Shown here: positions 24,001 through 36,300 of the stretch, piece after piece
Numbering within the stretch: the stretch's first letter is position 1
How the letters are laid out: every line of letters starts with the position of its first letter
Source: Phoenix dactylifera
Lineage: Eukaryota; Streptophyta; Magnoliopsida; Arecales; Arecaceae
Direction: 5' to 3'
DNA length: 64,000 bases
Assembly: GCF_009389715.1 (NCBI RefSeq)
Contig: NC_052402.1
Span: forward strand, 23,694,013 to 23,758,012
Position numbers and translations under genes: made by a program
The notes under the pieces: model-generated
Told to the model about the DNA's origin: nothing
Database searches by the model: none
Seen by the model: only the letters and a program-made list of their open reading frames with translations

Positions 24001-27000
24001 GGCCTTCCATCATCTCAGTAATTCTAAATTAGCATTTAGATTTTACTCCAATCAATCAAGATGATCTCATTTACTAATAAAAACACTATCCTTTTGTTCT
24101 TAGAGTATCAGAAATAACTAAATCAACGAAATGTAGAAAGACATGGACTTAGTGCTGAACCTTGGTGCATACTGTACAGCCCCATCATGATTGCAAATTC
24201 ACTTATTGCAACATTACTTGAATAACACTTATCACCACCCCAGCTTGAATCCTCAACAGATTCAATGTCCAATTTACGTGCATCTTCTTTTTTCCTCGAA
24301 GTGCACCAGATTAGCTCTTCCTGTACTTCATTTTCTGCCCTCTTAGTGTTTGTATGTCATTTTGCTCTAAAATTTTCCATTATTTGCACAAGCAAGAAAC
24401 AGCTTCTCTCTTCCTCGCCAGTCCAAATTTGTTCTATTGAATTGTTGTCGTATTGTTGTCGTTTTCTCAATATTTGATGCATCAATCTTTCCTAATCATT
24501 TGCCAAAGTCCTGATTTTCAAGATTTTATTACAAACGTTAGCAAAACCAAGCCAGCTATGATAATTAATTAATACTTATTTGGTAATTGTTAGGATCCTA
24601 TTACCTTGATCGCCATACCATCTTCAGTGCTATCTCCACGTCAATTTTTTGGCTGAAAGAAATAATACCTGGCAACTCCTTAATCAAAGTTATAAGCATC
24701 CAGCCTTATTTCCCAACTAACTGGATTTGTCTTTATAAATCTTTATTCGCTAAGTATTCCAATTTAGGACCACCTCTCATGTTCTCCCAAGCTTCTCCAT
24801 GTCTTTCCTCACAACTTCCATCCATATTACCTCAGATCGTCCCACCATTTTCCTACAACCTTCAACAAAAATTAAAGTACCTCGACTTGATGGAGGCCCC
24901 TCAGATCTTTGTTGTACAGGCCCATAAAATCCCTGACCATGATTCATCTAAACAAATCCATCTAAGGGAGTTTTCATTCAACAATCTCCAAAAATAATCT
25001 CTCCTTGCTAATTTATTCTCCAGACTTTACCAAAGATGAATCATCACCACCTATCCTATATATAGTTTGATTAATGTCCCTAGGTTTCCTCTCGCTCATC
25101 CTAGAGAGTATACAAATTTCTACCTAGCCTTTTTCTGAAACCAACCTAGCATATATATTATCATAAGTTGAACAGTTTGCTATCCTCAGCTTTTCAACAT
25201 GTTTCAAAGACATTGATGCTATCATTTCTTTGTTATTCCTTGAGTAAGCCCTCTTTGCCTTGATCAACTCTTGGATGTCGCTATATCACCACCAAGTTTC
25301 CTTGGAACATGTGAATAAACTCTCCGAGATCAACTCCAGCAATTCACCTAAAACAATATGCAATGTGATCTCACATCTTATTTGGTTCAGATCTTAAGCT
25401 CCTATCACTAAAAGATGTCACATTCTCTCATATAATCTTTACCATTTTATTTGTGGCAATTCATCATTTAATATTTTTCTTCTTGCTCCTGCTGGATGAG
25501 TATCAACCTATGTCGTCCGTATCATCTTACAGAGCTTGCACGTTGATCTCTCTTTTCTTCTTTGGAAGGCAATAATCTATCTGGGGCACATTTGATATAC
25601 TTGTGGTAGTTTAATGTTTTTGTGCTACTGCTCTGTCAAATTTAAGTACTGGAACCCCATTGCATTTTCTATCACCAAACCAATTTCCACAATGTAGTCC
25701 CTGCCTGATCATTTAAATCCCCCTTCAAAATTCATTATATCAGTCCATCCATCTACTCTCAGAATTGCTCCTTCAATCTTTCCTCTAATCCTACTAGAAA
25801 TGGATAAGCTTTATTAACAATCTTCTTACTGAAAATCAAATTATAGAGCCTCTTGATCATGTAATTCTTGTAGTCTAGAACAAACAAAGAGCAACATATG
25901 AAGACACCTCTTATGGCCTTCATGAAATAGCTCACATAATAACTGATATGAAGAACTCAAAAGTAGGACGCTCAATGGCCTTCTTAATTTCTTCATTGTA
26001 CTTTATATGCTTATAACCATGAATCTACCATCTATTATATCGACACAAAAATTGATTTTCAAATAATAGAGGTCAGATTATTTATATAAAAGGAACATTA
26101 CATAATATTTTAGACGACATAAGGCATTGCACAAAGTCAGGGAGAAGATAGCAATTATATAATGATCTTAAAAATGAAAGCCTTCCAAACTACATAAATT
26201 GCTGGAAAATGTCAGTTTTACAATTGCAAAACAACTGGTTCTAACATTTGAAACTACCATTGATAATTCTGCTACAAAAATCTGTTGTTGAAATAACTAT
26301 AATATCAATCTCATATTATTTCCAGCAACTATTGTAATTAATCCAAGATATTGAAAGTTTGGAAAAGCATGGAGCAAAATGGTACATGTGCCTCAAAAGA
26401 GTTTTAAAGTACAAATAATCAGCAAAATCATCAGTTATGAAAATTTCATTTCAACAAGAGCTCCTAAGACTTACAACAGATAGCTGATTTCCAGATTCAT
26501 CCTTTGAAACAATGCTAGCATTCCATCCATTGAGCTTATCCATGAGAACAGAAAAATTCTTCTCAGGTACAATAAGCCGAAGTCTCATTGGGGATCGCTT
26601 TATAGGGAAGTGTTTTTCAAGCTCACGTATAACTTCCAGAGCCTGCAAAAGAGAGAGAAAAAACCGATTGATTTCAGTTAAGGTTCTGATGGAACACAAA
26701 TATCATTATGCTTGGATACCAGATCCAGTTATACTTACAGATACTAAATTACTAATATCAATTGCTTTTGTATTTGCATTTATCCAACATCAATAAGTTC
26801 ACCACTAATTGTACAAGGAAGTCAAATCCTTACACTCAAAAGTAATGTTGGATTCTTTTAAGTTGATTTTAATTTCTCAAGAAGGCTTGATAACAAAAGA
26901 CCAGCATTTTCCAATAAGACACTACACAACTGAAATAGTGAGAATTGGTAAAACTCCAAGACAAACAAAATGAAATCCTACTTCTAATAGTTGCATAAGA

Positions 27001-29414
27001 TATAAGTAGAATCAAAATTTGCCATACCGGTCGGTACCGCGCCATACCGAGCGTACCGTACCATACCAATACCGAACCGGTATGCTATCCCATACCATAC
27101 TAATACCAAACCGGCATCCTATCCCATACCATACCAATACCAAGTATGCCTCGCCGTCTCGTATCGTACCATGTACCGAAACTGTAATAGGATGGTACTG
27201 GTATGAGTTCCAATACCGATACGGCGAAGTTTGATTAGAATAGTAGAAATGCATGGTGAACCCTAACCCTCAAAGGAAATTGCGTTTAAAAAAGAGGAAA
27301 AAAAACACTGCCCAAATGACTAAATTCAGCAGCATGATACATTTGGATTGTCTGATATGTATAACAAGCAAAGTACCTGTTTCTTTGAGCTGGTATGAGG
27401 ATCCACTGCAAAATGAATTTCATGCATAATCCTCTCGATCATGCTGATCGTATAAGGGCGCTGAGTTTCTGGATTGATAGTCTTCTGCATAACTATTGTT
27501 GCAATATCCCGGAACTGACTTGATAGCTGAGACTCTCTCTCCTTCCCAGCAACTTGAAGCTCTCCTTTTTCCAGAATCTGATAGCCGTACAAAACAGGAA
27601 AGCAAACTTATTTCTAGTAAGTTGCAGAAAACATATATTCCATTCCTACCAGATTTAGCCAAAGAACTTACAAATTTGAGAAAGACTTATAAACAAGCTA
27701 TAAACAAATAAAGATATTACACATTTAGACTAATCAATCCAGAAAACAGTGATAAAATATTATTGAAAAAAAAAAATCATAGCATCACTGCCCACCAAGT
27801 TTCAGATGGAAAAGCCAATCCAAGAGTAGCTGGAACCAAAAGATGCATAATCACCAAATCTACTCAACATCTGTCGCAACTGTGTCAAACAATAATCTTA
27901 TATAATTCATCTATAAATTGCAGATTTGTGATAAAAGGTGTCACAACAAACTGAGGACTGAAATGGCTATGACAGAATATCTTTAGCTAAAATCATCTGT
28001 TTATACATTCTAGTATCAGAATATAACAAAAAAGATTAGAAAAACATTATCAGCTCACAAGAATGTGATTATTGACAACCAACTGACCTCCAAGCATATT
28101 TTTGACTGATCATCAGTGCCAAAAGCTGCAATCAAATCCTTTGATTTTGCAAGAATTCCTTTAGAAACATTTGCGTAAACAATTTGTGACTGCAGGACTT
28201 CATCCAAATCTTTTTCACTGCATCAGATATTGAAGTGTTAATCAACAGTTCCACATCCAGCAATGGTAGAAAATAAAATACTCAGAATTCCCTCAAAACA
28301 GATGTTATAGAGGAAGTAGTCAAATGTGATAGGCATTAAACACATAGAGGTGCAAAAAGAGATAAATATCAGACACATCTGTGATGGAAAATATTGAAGA
28401 TAAGAGCATTCTGGGTGTATACAGACTGGGTACTATAATTTTCTCCCTAATGTATTAAACACATTTCAAAATTAACAACTAGAATTTGCATAATGCAAGT
28501 AATGCATAGATCTCTGTTGGCTTATACTCTGACGGCTAAAACCAGCAATGTGTCGATTGCCAAGAGACATAATCTAGGATAAAAGAGCATTGAAGCTCAG
28601 ACAATTATCATTATAAAACTTGCAGAAAAGCATCACTAGCATTATATAAATTTATTCAAAGAGATGTTACATCTCCGTTAGCATGTCAATGAATCAAGTA
28701 TCAATATACTTCCACTCTAGGGACCAAAATTACCCTTCTAATGTTAGAAATCAAGACAGCTTGGAAGAGCCATTGATAAGGTCCAGAATATAATGGACCA
28801 GAAGATAACAAGCAACTGATCCCGTGATCAATGAGCAACAATTTAAACCGTTAGTGATGCAAATAGCAAAGTATCCACAATCTCGATAAGAAGACCAAAT
28901 GTTAAAGAAGGAGAAGAAGATAGCTAGGTTTCAAAAATCCGAATTTTGAATGATTTTTCTTAATCAAAATCTGATTTTGACTTTGATAGCTAGGTAGGTT
29001 TCAGCTGATTCCTATACTTGATTACGAATAAATCTATGACATGCGATTTTTGAGTTCAAGAAAACATCGAAAACTTCCTCTACGACCTGTGGGTTAGTTC
29101 TAGAGCCCAATCTATCAAAACATCCTCTACGACCTGTGGGTTAGTTCTAGAGCCCAGTGTGAAACTAGGGTTTGGACATCATCATATAAGAGAAACGGAG
29201 AAAGAAAGAAGAGCGCAGCAAAACACACGAAATAAACTAGGTTTTGAGGAGGAAGCGAGAGAGGGAGAAGGCGGACGTACACTCCGGAGCGCCAAGAAAG
29301 GACCTTGTTCTTGTAGCAGGCGATCTCGAAGCGGATGCCGTGCTTCTTGAGGCGGACGATAGCCACGTTCGTCAGCCGCTTCTGCCCGATCGGCTGGACC
29401 AAACTCTTCGACAT
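21088..29414 (-). CDS. SBDS: Ribosome maturation protein SBDS (plant form)
   Basis: Five exons join cleanly: 29414-29281, 28217-28088, 27577-27377, 26642-26475 and 25-nt-precise 21525-21088. Every intron is GT-AG, phases match, and the product is 356 residues. The start [20 protein letters not shown] is the SBDS N-terminus. The FYSH domain continues through [20 protein letters not shown] and [16 protein letters not shown]. The middle domain has [20 protein letters not shown] and the C-terminal domain [20 protein letters not shown]. Plants add a ~100-residue tail with a C2H2 zinc finger; here it is C297-x2-C300-x12-H313-x5-H319 (CSTCDAVVG...HFKSEWHKH). SBDS works with the GTPase EFL1 to release eIF6 from 60S subunits in the cytoplasm. 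The ATG has A at -3. An AATAAA lies 5 nt past the stop. Confidence 0.96.
21526..26474 (-). other. SBDS intron 4 (4.9 kb)
   Basis: This intron joins exon 4 (GTAAGT donor at 26474) to exon 5 (GTGCAG acceptor at 21526). It contains an RTE-type LINE remnant near 24.9-25.6 kb. The stretch 21.6-24.2 kb and the ends hold no structure I can name beyond a T10/A9 tract near 23371. Confidence 0.8.
24900..25600 (-). mobile_element. RTE-type LINE remnant in SBDS intron
   Basis: Minus-strand translation across stops gives [34 protein letters not shown] and [12 protein letters not shown]. In that order they match the linker between endonuclease and reverse transcriptase in plant RTE-clade LINEs, whose usual pattern is ETWWWN..VQ..I..KK then AYDNLYEKLGTKEGEKDIYK then RERKTRDLNQ. 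The flanks (24.6-24.9 and 25.6-26.0 kb) may be more of the same copy but are too eroded to align by eye. Confidence 0.5.
27013..27233. mobile_element. hAT-like GTACCGG element, copy B
   Basis: The element lies in SBDS intron 3. The left end CAAAATTTGCCATACCGG and the complement of the right end, CAAACTTCGCCGTATCGG, form terminal inverted repeats. The flanking octamers are AGTAGAAT (27005-27012) and ATTAGAAT (27234-27241), 7 of 8 identical, which is the target-duplication length of hAT elements. The interior is made of CCATACCAATACCGAACCGG-type words and has no coding potential. Confidence 0.75.
29076..29156. repeat. 47-bp-spaced direct repeat in SBDS intron 1
   Basis: The 34-bp word beginning TCCTCTACGACCTGTGGGTT occurs identically at 29076-29109 and 29123-29156. 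It lies about 125 bp downstream of the exon 1 donor. Confidence 0.9.
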
Positions 29415-29600
29415 CCTTCTCTTCTATCCCTTTCACCTCTCTCTTCCTTCGGCCTTCGGAGGGAGCGAGCGAGCGTTCGAGAGGAGAAAGCTGTATCAGG
29501 ACGGCGGCGAGAGAAGGCAGAGGAAGTAGATTGCGTCGGGTTGGCTCGTAATTGGATTCTTCGCAAGCCAGGTTCTGTATGCTTGCGCCCTTCAGCCGGT
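29415..29600 (-). promoter_or_regulatory. SBDS 5' leader and proximal promoter
   Basis: The sequence above the SBDS ATG is GA/GC-rich (complement of CTTCTCTTCTATCCC...) and stays so to about 29600, where AT-rich spacer begins. I see no unambiguous TATA box. The limits are inferred from composition only. Confidence 0.35.
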
Positions 29601-29629
29601 TGCCTCTGGAAAGCTCTTTTCAGAAAACC

Positions 29630-32600
29630 AAGCGTGCTCCTAAAAATATTTAACATGATGATCCTAAAAATATTATTTTTTTTACAGGTACAATCTCTAA
29701 AATATATAAAATTATATAAATATTTATATACATATATATATACACACACATATATATTCATACCATATAATGACATTAAAAATTAAATAATTTAAAAATT
29801 AAAATAACTAAAATATTCTTACCGGTAGACATGCAAAAGGAAAATTTTATATACTGTTAGGAGAGTATTCATGCAAATAGAAATTTTGTGAAGGTATTCA
29901 TGCTATTACGCATATTTAGGAGAGTATATACTTAAAAAATTTCAATAAAAATAATCAAAATACAGTAAAGAAAATTTATTAATAAAAAATAATAATAAGT
30001 ATTAAATTATGATAATATCAACTGTTATGGAATAAATTGTATTATTTTTATGAAATTCTAATTTCAAAAATAAACAACGACTCAACATTTACAAATTACT
30101 AAAAAATATTTAACTAATCTAAGTATCTATATTAATTTAAATTCGATATGCTTTAATCTTTTAAAAATAATAAAAAAATATGTAAATGTCATATATTCAA
30201 TAATGATAATTATATCAAAATCAAATGGAGAATTAGTATTATCTAATATTTCAATTTAACCGAGTCGAGATCTCAGAAAAGAAAATTAACAATGTGATTC
30301 GATCTTTTTTGACTTGTCAATCCAAGCGAATCATAAAAGACTTGACAAATTTTAGTCGAGTTTTAATTTTTTTTAAAAGATTTTTTTGAATGTATACCCT
30401 TCGAAATATGATAAATTGTAGGAATACCCTCATAAAGTTGCTATTTGCATGTATACTCTTATAATTTTTTTTTGTATATTTACCTATAAGGATATTTTGG
30501 TTATTTTAATTTTAAGTCGTTTATTTTTTGTCCACATTAAATGGTACAGGTCCATATGCAAAAAAATAAAAAAAATTATATACATGCAAATAGAAATTTT
30601 ACAAGGAGGGTTCACATGCAAAAAACTCAAAAATATTTAACAAGAACATCTTTTATAAGTTTGGACAATGAATAATTTCACCCTAAATTTTTAAAAATTT
30701 ACAATTAGACATTGCAATTTATTCTCCATTACAATATAATTCCGTTATTTATCTCCATTAAAAATTGTTATCATGATCATCATGTGATAGCAGAATAGAC
30801 CTATAATTTCATTAATACCTTTTCTACTGAATCAACAAAAGGTCATGCAGCATTTATAAAAATATATAAGAAGATGCAAGAACCAGTTATGTAATTCAAG
30901 TAGAGATAAAAAATCTCTCTCTTCTGGTGGAAAAAAAACAAACATCTTTATTGTAAAGGCAAAATACCATGAATTATCTTTATTGTGAAGGCGAAATGCT
31001 ATGAATAGGTAAATCCAGCATGAACAAGATGAGAATGTTCCCATGCATTCATGCTTGATTGAAAAATATTTTTTAACTAATAAATTTGACCAAAATCTAC
31101 ATATTGCTTTTAAAAGATTTTAAAAGACAAAAAAGATAAGGCATAATATTAGCAATATATGGTTAAAATCATGAATTCTTCTAAACACAGAAGAAAATTA
31201 TCGTCTTTAATTGAATTGCACATTTACAAATGACTACTACAAAAATATATCAAGAAATTTAGCTAGTGCTTGTAAAACCCAGTTGCTCCAACTGATCTTA
31301 ACAAAAACAAACGAGAAGTCCAAATTCAGTTGGTATGGGTGTTTCTCACACAAAGAGGACCAAGAATTCTAAGTCAAACCTCAGTAACATTAAGTCTTCG
31401 AACACCGGAATAACAAAAAGATGTTCAAGAAAATAGAAAAAAATGATCTTTGAGACAAAATAAACCAAATGGGATTGAAAGAAAGATGTACCCCAGCTTC
31501 TCCTTCATGCCGAATCATCACAAATTTATTATTTTGTGCGAACCTGTCACCATTCTTGCATTGGCTTCCATCCTTCCCTTGGATCATGAAAATGCTCCTT
31601 TTGCTTAGGTTCTTTCACTAGATCTTTAGAATAACATCCCAAATCAAGAAGATCAAGAACAAGAAAGAGATGGAGAAAGAAAGAGTGATTTCTTCTACTC
31701 AACAACAATCTCTTCCATCATCCAAATTGATTCCTACCACCAATGGACGACCACCTCTGCCCATCCAATCCTACTCTCTCTCTCTGTGCGTGTGTGTCTT
31801 CCCCTTCATTCTCAAAACAGCTTTTCTTTTGATAGGTAATCCCCCAATTGATGGAGGATAATTTAGATATTTTATACAAATTGTTAACAACGTTAAAATA
31901 TAGATAGATGACTGGACCACATTGCAATGAAAAAATAAGTTAGAGGATCTAATTGAAACTTTTTAAAAATTTGGGGTTGAAGTATTTCTTGCCCAAACTT
32001 GAAGGAGTGTCTTTGTAATTATTTCAAAATAGTTATTTTATATTTATTTTTATTTTTTTCTATAGAAGTAGTTATACAATGATCAATATTTATTTTTTTG
32101 AGGAGAGGCTACTCTACTAGCTAGAGAAGATCAAGCGAAGGAGGATTGCCGAGGATCAACACTTCACCAATCTCTTCAAGGAGGGTGACCCCTAAACCAA
32201 GCCACCAAGAAAGATATAGTTTGCTACATGGATGCAGCTTATAAGTGCTTCTATAAGGAGACACCTGGCCTCTTCCTCTTGACGTTAAGAGCCATGCTCA
32301 CTCTCTCATCATATATTTTCTTCATTTTCGCCCTGTGGAGACTTTTGGCTTGTAGAAAACCTTTTTGATATTCTGAATGAATAATCTTTTCTTTTCAATT
32401 GGTCATCTTCACTTTGTGCTTTAATAATAACTCACCCAATGGTCACCCGACCATCCCTATTGTCTACATTTGCATTCATTTTGACAAAGTGGGATAACAA
32501 GGTTTTGGATAAATCTCATTGATTGTTCAAGAGTTTAAGCTTGCAAGTTGTTTGTAGTAGATAAAGTCAACCTTAGAGGACTTTTAAGTATTTCGAATGG

Positions 32601-32650
32601 TACCTTCTAATCAGGCGACAACTCTATCCTTGGACCAAAATAGTAGGACA
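29630..32650. other. AT-rich spacer between SBDS and SICKLE-like gene
   Basis: Mostly AT-rich non-coding DNA. Words such as CATGCAAATAGAAATTTT recur here (about 29872 and 30586, and inverted near 30443), indicating related repeat copies. A segment at 32100-32400 has a coding-like feel (RLEKIKRRRIAEDQHFTNLF), probably a retroelement scrap, but I cannot assign it. Confidence 0.45.
30381..30650. repeat. Foldback (hairpin) element, ~270 bp
   Basis: The left arm (30381-30460) contains TTTTTGAATGTATACCCTTC and AAGTTGCTATTTGCATGTAT. The right arm (about 30565-30640) is its inverted counterpart with ATACATGCAAATAGAAATTT and GGTTCACATGCAAAAAACTC. The arms are imperfect, and an AT-rich loop of about 100 bp separates them. 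The same arm word occurs at 29840-29920, so the element is part of a local family. Confidence 0.55.
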
Positions 32651-32662
32651 ACCTTCTATGCT

Positions 32663-33098
32663 AGGTCCTTGACGCACGCCAGGGGTTACAGTTGTTGAGG
32701 CAGAGCTGCGGGCAGTCTGGGAGGATTTATCATATGCCAGGCGAGTATTGGGTGTCGAACGAGTGTTCCTCGAGGGAGACTCATCTATGGTGATCGACTG
32801 GATCCGGGGAGCGGACAGGTATGGTGATGGTCACCCCCTTATTCGGGAGTCTTGCAGGATGGCTCAGATGATAGGCGACTTTCAAGCAGCACACGTGTTT
32901 AGAGAGGCGAACAAGACAGTGGACTGGGTCGCCTTCTTCGTCGCCCGACACTCCGAGGATTTTTTGTGGACGTCTGTTTTAGACGCTCTTCCTCCTTTAT
33001 CTTTGGTACTTTCTAGTGATTTGACAGGCTGTACTCACATTAGATATATATGAAATGAGTAGCCATTTTTACTTTCTACCCAAAAAAAAAAAAAAACT
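32663..33098 (+). mobile_element. 5'-truncated LINE tail with RNase H domain
   Basis: A plus-strand frame from about 32687 reads TVVEAELRAVWEDLSYARRV, then FLEGDSSMVIDWIRG and HVFREANKTVDWVAFFVARH, ending with TAA or TGA near 33050. This is the RNase H-like (RVT_3) domain found at the 3' end of plant LINEs: EAEL, a DSS motif and REANK followed by an aspartate-like position. A poly(A) tract at 33085-33098 closes the element. The 5' part is missing, the usual result of incomplete reverse transcription. It ends about 280 bp before the SICKLE-like ATG. Confidence 0.75.
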
Positions 33099-33375
33099 AG
33101 CTGCTTGTTACTGTTGCACCTCAATCCTAGTGAGGGCATTCCATCGCTGCTCATCCAAGTCATCGAGTTGTCATGGCATCTTGGTGACCATCAACTAGCA
33201 GGTTATCTTGACCTGTGTTCCGGGTCGGGATTCGGATTCTGGTGAGGCCAAATTAATTTGGATTCGGATTCAGATCCTCATATTTGATCCACGAGGCCGC
33301 CTGCCTTTCATCGCAGAGGGAAGAATTAGGGCTCTTCCTCGTTCGTCCCATTCCGGACGGTGTCTTTGTGTCCGA

Positions 33376-36300
33376 ATGGAGGACTCCGCCAAGAGGAGAC
33401 AGAGACTCCAAGCCATGCGCTTGGAGGCAGAGGCCACCACCTCCTCCTCCTATCAAAGCCTCAACTCTTCCGTTCCGCCGTCTCTACCTTCGCCTCAGCT
33501 CTCTAACCCTCTTCTCGACCCGCCGCCGGCCGCCGAGAGCTCGCCACCGGCCCGCAGGTTCGACTACTACACAGACCCCATGTCGGCCTTCTCCGGTGCC
33601 AAGAGGAAGGGCGGCCCCGGTGCCTATTGCTCTCCGACCCCCCCTCTCTCACGCCCTAATGGTAACGTCTCCCTTCGATTGCTATGAAATCATGAACAGT
33701 TATTATTAGCCTATCATTAAATTATCATCTGATTCTGATTAGCTGCAACTTTTTGTCTTCAATCTTGTACTCTGTGCTCGTGAATTGCTCATATACTTAT
33801 CCTTTGCATCTTATGATATTTAAAGCTCCTTTTCTGATTGTAAGTAGTTTATGTTCTTGTGTAATTTCAAGTAAGGGATTCCTAACTTCTTTTCTATATA
33901 TCACAAGGAAGCATCTTCAAGAATTAGGCAACTTCTTGTGGGCTTACCTCCGTAATTTAATATGGGTCACTTTGGTTGGACGTAAGTTTGGGAAGTGCTA
34001 GAAGTGAGTTTATGGGGAATTGGTTCTTGAGAGGTGACTTTTAATTCCAGTTATTGGGCACCATGAAGTGCTGTTTTTAAAAGTGACAGAGTGATGGCTA
34101 TGATCAACCATAGTTAATGACGGTCAAATATAATGATAAAATTCTAAATATGGGACCTCCAAGTTGTTAAAATAGTTATTTTCCTTCAAACCATCTTTGT
34201 GAGTGTCTGAAGCGAAAAAAAAAAAAAACGTTTGTTCAAAAAGAGCATATATGAACCTAAGGATGCTGTTGGGATGATAGAATTGGAAACGTCTCCACAT
34301 AATGGATGACAGATAGTCACATAAGCTTCTAGAGAGTTGTACCCAGAAAATTGTTAATGGAATTTTTTTAATATCATGCTAAGATGTTGGACATCATCCC
34401 TAGTTTATAAAAGAACTTGACACAAACACAAAGTGCCAAAGGTGATGAACAAATTCAAAGCAAGCAAAAAAGAAAGATGAATTTTTATGTGCTAACAAAG
34501 AAGGTGATGTTGGAGGATAATATTGTTTATCAAGTGAAATTTAGTGAAGAAATGATTGCAGAAGCAAATTGATTTTTTGCACTAAGGCTATTTATTATGA
34601 GATATCTTTTATTACTCACTGATGGTTGGGTTTGGAGTATACATCTTGTCAAGTCATATGCTAACAATATTAGATGACTGCAAAAAAGAGAAGTCTTAAA
34701 TTGAATGTGCTTTCTCAGGTTTTCCATTCATGATTCATTGAGAAATTGGGTTTAGTGCAATGCAATCCCTTTGAATGCAACAGAAGTAAATAATGGATGC
34801 TGATTCTTTGAACAAAGGTGGTATAGACACAATCTATGTTGCTACTTTGGTTTCTCTTGGGTCATGCATCAATGGAGCTCATCTCATTTCATGTACTTCT
34901 TAGTCATGCTTACAGGCTCAGTTTTAGGTTTTATGCATGCTACACTTTGTGAGTTTTTGATCCTTTTTTATTGTTCTAGCTATAGGTTTGGTATACTGGC
35001 TCATACCAGGCATAGCATACCGTACTGAATGGGTATCAAAAATGAGGCTTAGTATGCCAAACCGACCTCTATAGTTGGTATTACTAATATTGTACTAGCA
35101 TGGTACCTGTAGGGGTCTAGTACCAAAATGACGAACCTTGGATTTAAGTAATTTGAGAACGATGCCTTATGCTGCTATTTTTAGTTTGTTATTTATAATT
35201 AAGATTTAGGTTTGTGCTTTCATGGTAGGATCTGGGAACTACATCTCTTTAGGATTTGCACTGTCCAAAGACTGACTGAACACCTTGAACTTATTACTTT
35301 TTGTTTGTCACAAGTATATCGCTTTGCCTGTATCTACTTATAATTAACATGAGGAATTTAGTTTAAGTTTGTTGATTGATTTAGTTTTCCTGCATCGCAT
35401 GTATATTCTATTTCTTTGTCTAAACTTAGGGAGTCAAATGCATGTTGGTGTTGGGTGTGAGAGGTGTAGTGTGGTTGTGTAGATGTCCTTCTCTCTCTCT
35501 CTCTCTCTCTCTCTCTGGTTGCTTGTTGGGGGCGGGGAGTCAGAAAATAGGAAATTTTATTTTGTGTTCGCTTTTCACTAATTATCTATAAGGAATTTTA
35601 TTGTGTAATTGAGTGGAGACCAGTAGTCCAACTACAATGTAATTCATTAAAAATGAAACAACAAATTGACCTGAAGTGATGATATTTTTAAATAAATCTT
35701 TCGAGCTTTATCCACATTAATCTTGGATTTTAGTAGATTTTTCTAGCATACTAAGTTTCATCTATCTAAAAACCGCTATTTGCTTCTGGAAAATATCACT
35801 ATAGAGAGGTTTGGTGAAAATTTTAGCTTGCAGCTATCCATTCTTGTGAAATTTCCCATGCTTCCAATGCAACAATTGTTATGGCTCATAATGTGTCTTC
35901 TTCACATGCCAGCAAATTATTTGTACTTGAACATGCTTAATTTTCTTCTTTTCGCATTTACACCATTGGTCTTCATGCTTCTTGAAATTCACCATTTCTG
36001 TCTTTAAGATGCTTCCATGATTACCCATCCTACATTATTTAAGTAATTTCCATTCCAAATTCCAAATTTTGATTTTTTTTTAACTTTTTGATCATTTTGT
36101 CTAGATGCAATCATGCAAACTTTGAATTTTTGTTTTTTGCCTTGGATATCTAAGCTTGCAACCTTTTAGTTCTCTGAAGAGGGCGGCTGGTTTGACTGTG
36201 GAAAAGTAACATCCAGGTCTTTTCCGAGTCTAGATATTTTCTTGACCACCTCTAGGGGAGCGAGTTCCTTCTTCTTCACCACTGCAATGTTTCCGGTAGT

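Noticed and set aside
24587-24997. 136-codon plus-strand ORF in SBDS intron 4
   Set aside because: No motif; lies beside an RTE-type LINE remnant on the other strand and is probably chance.
27012-27254. YRY-rich ORFs on both strands
   Set aside because: The same low-complexity effect in element B.
29244-29786. 180-codon plus-strand ORF
   Set aside because: Antisense shadow of SBDS exon 1 and its leader.
33208-33375. Upstream in-frame extension of the SICKLE-like ORF
   Set aside because: The extra residues (MTCVPGRDSDSGEAK...) lack family similarity; the conserved N-terminus begins at MEDSAKRRQ.
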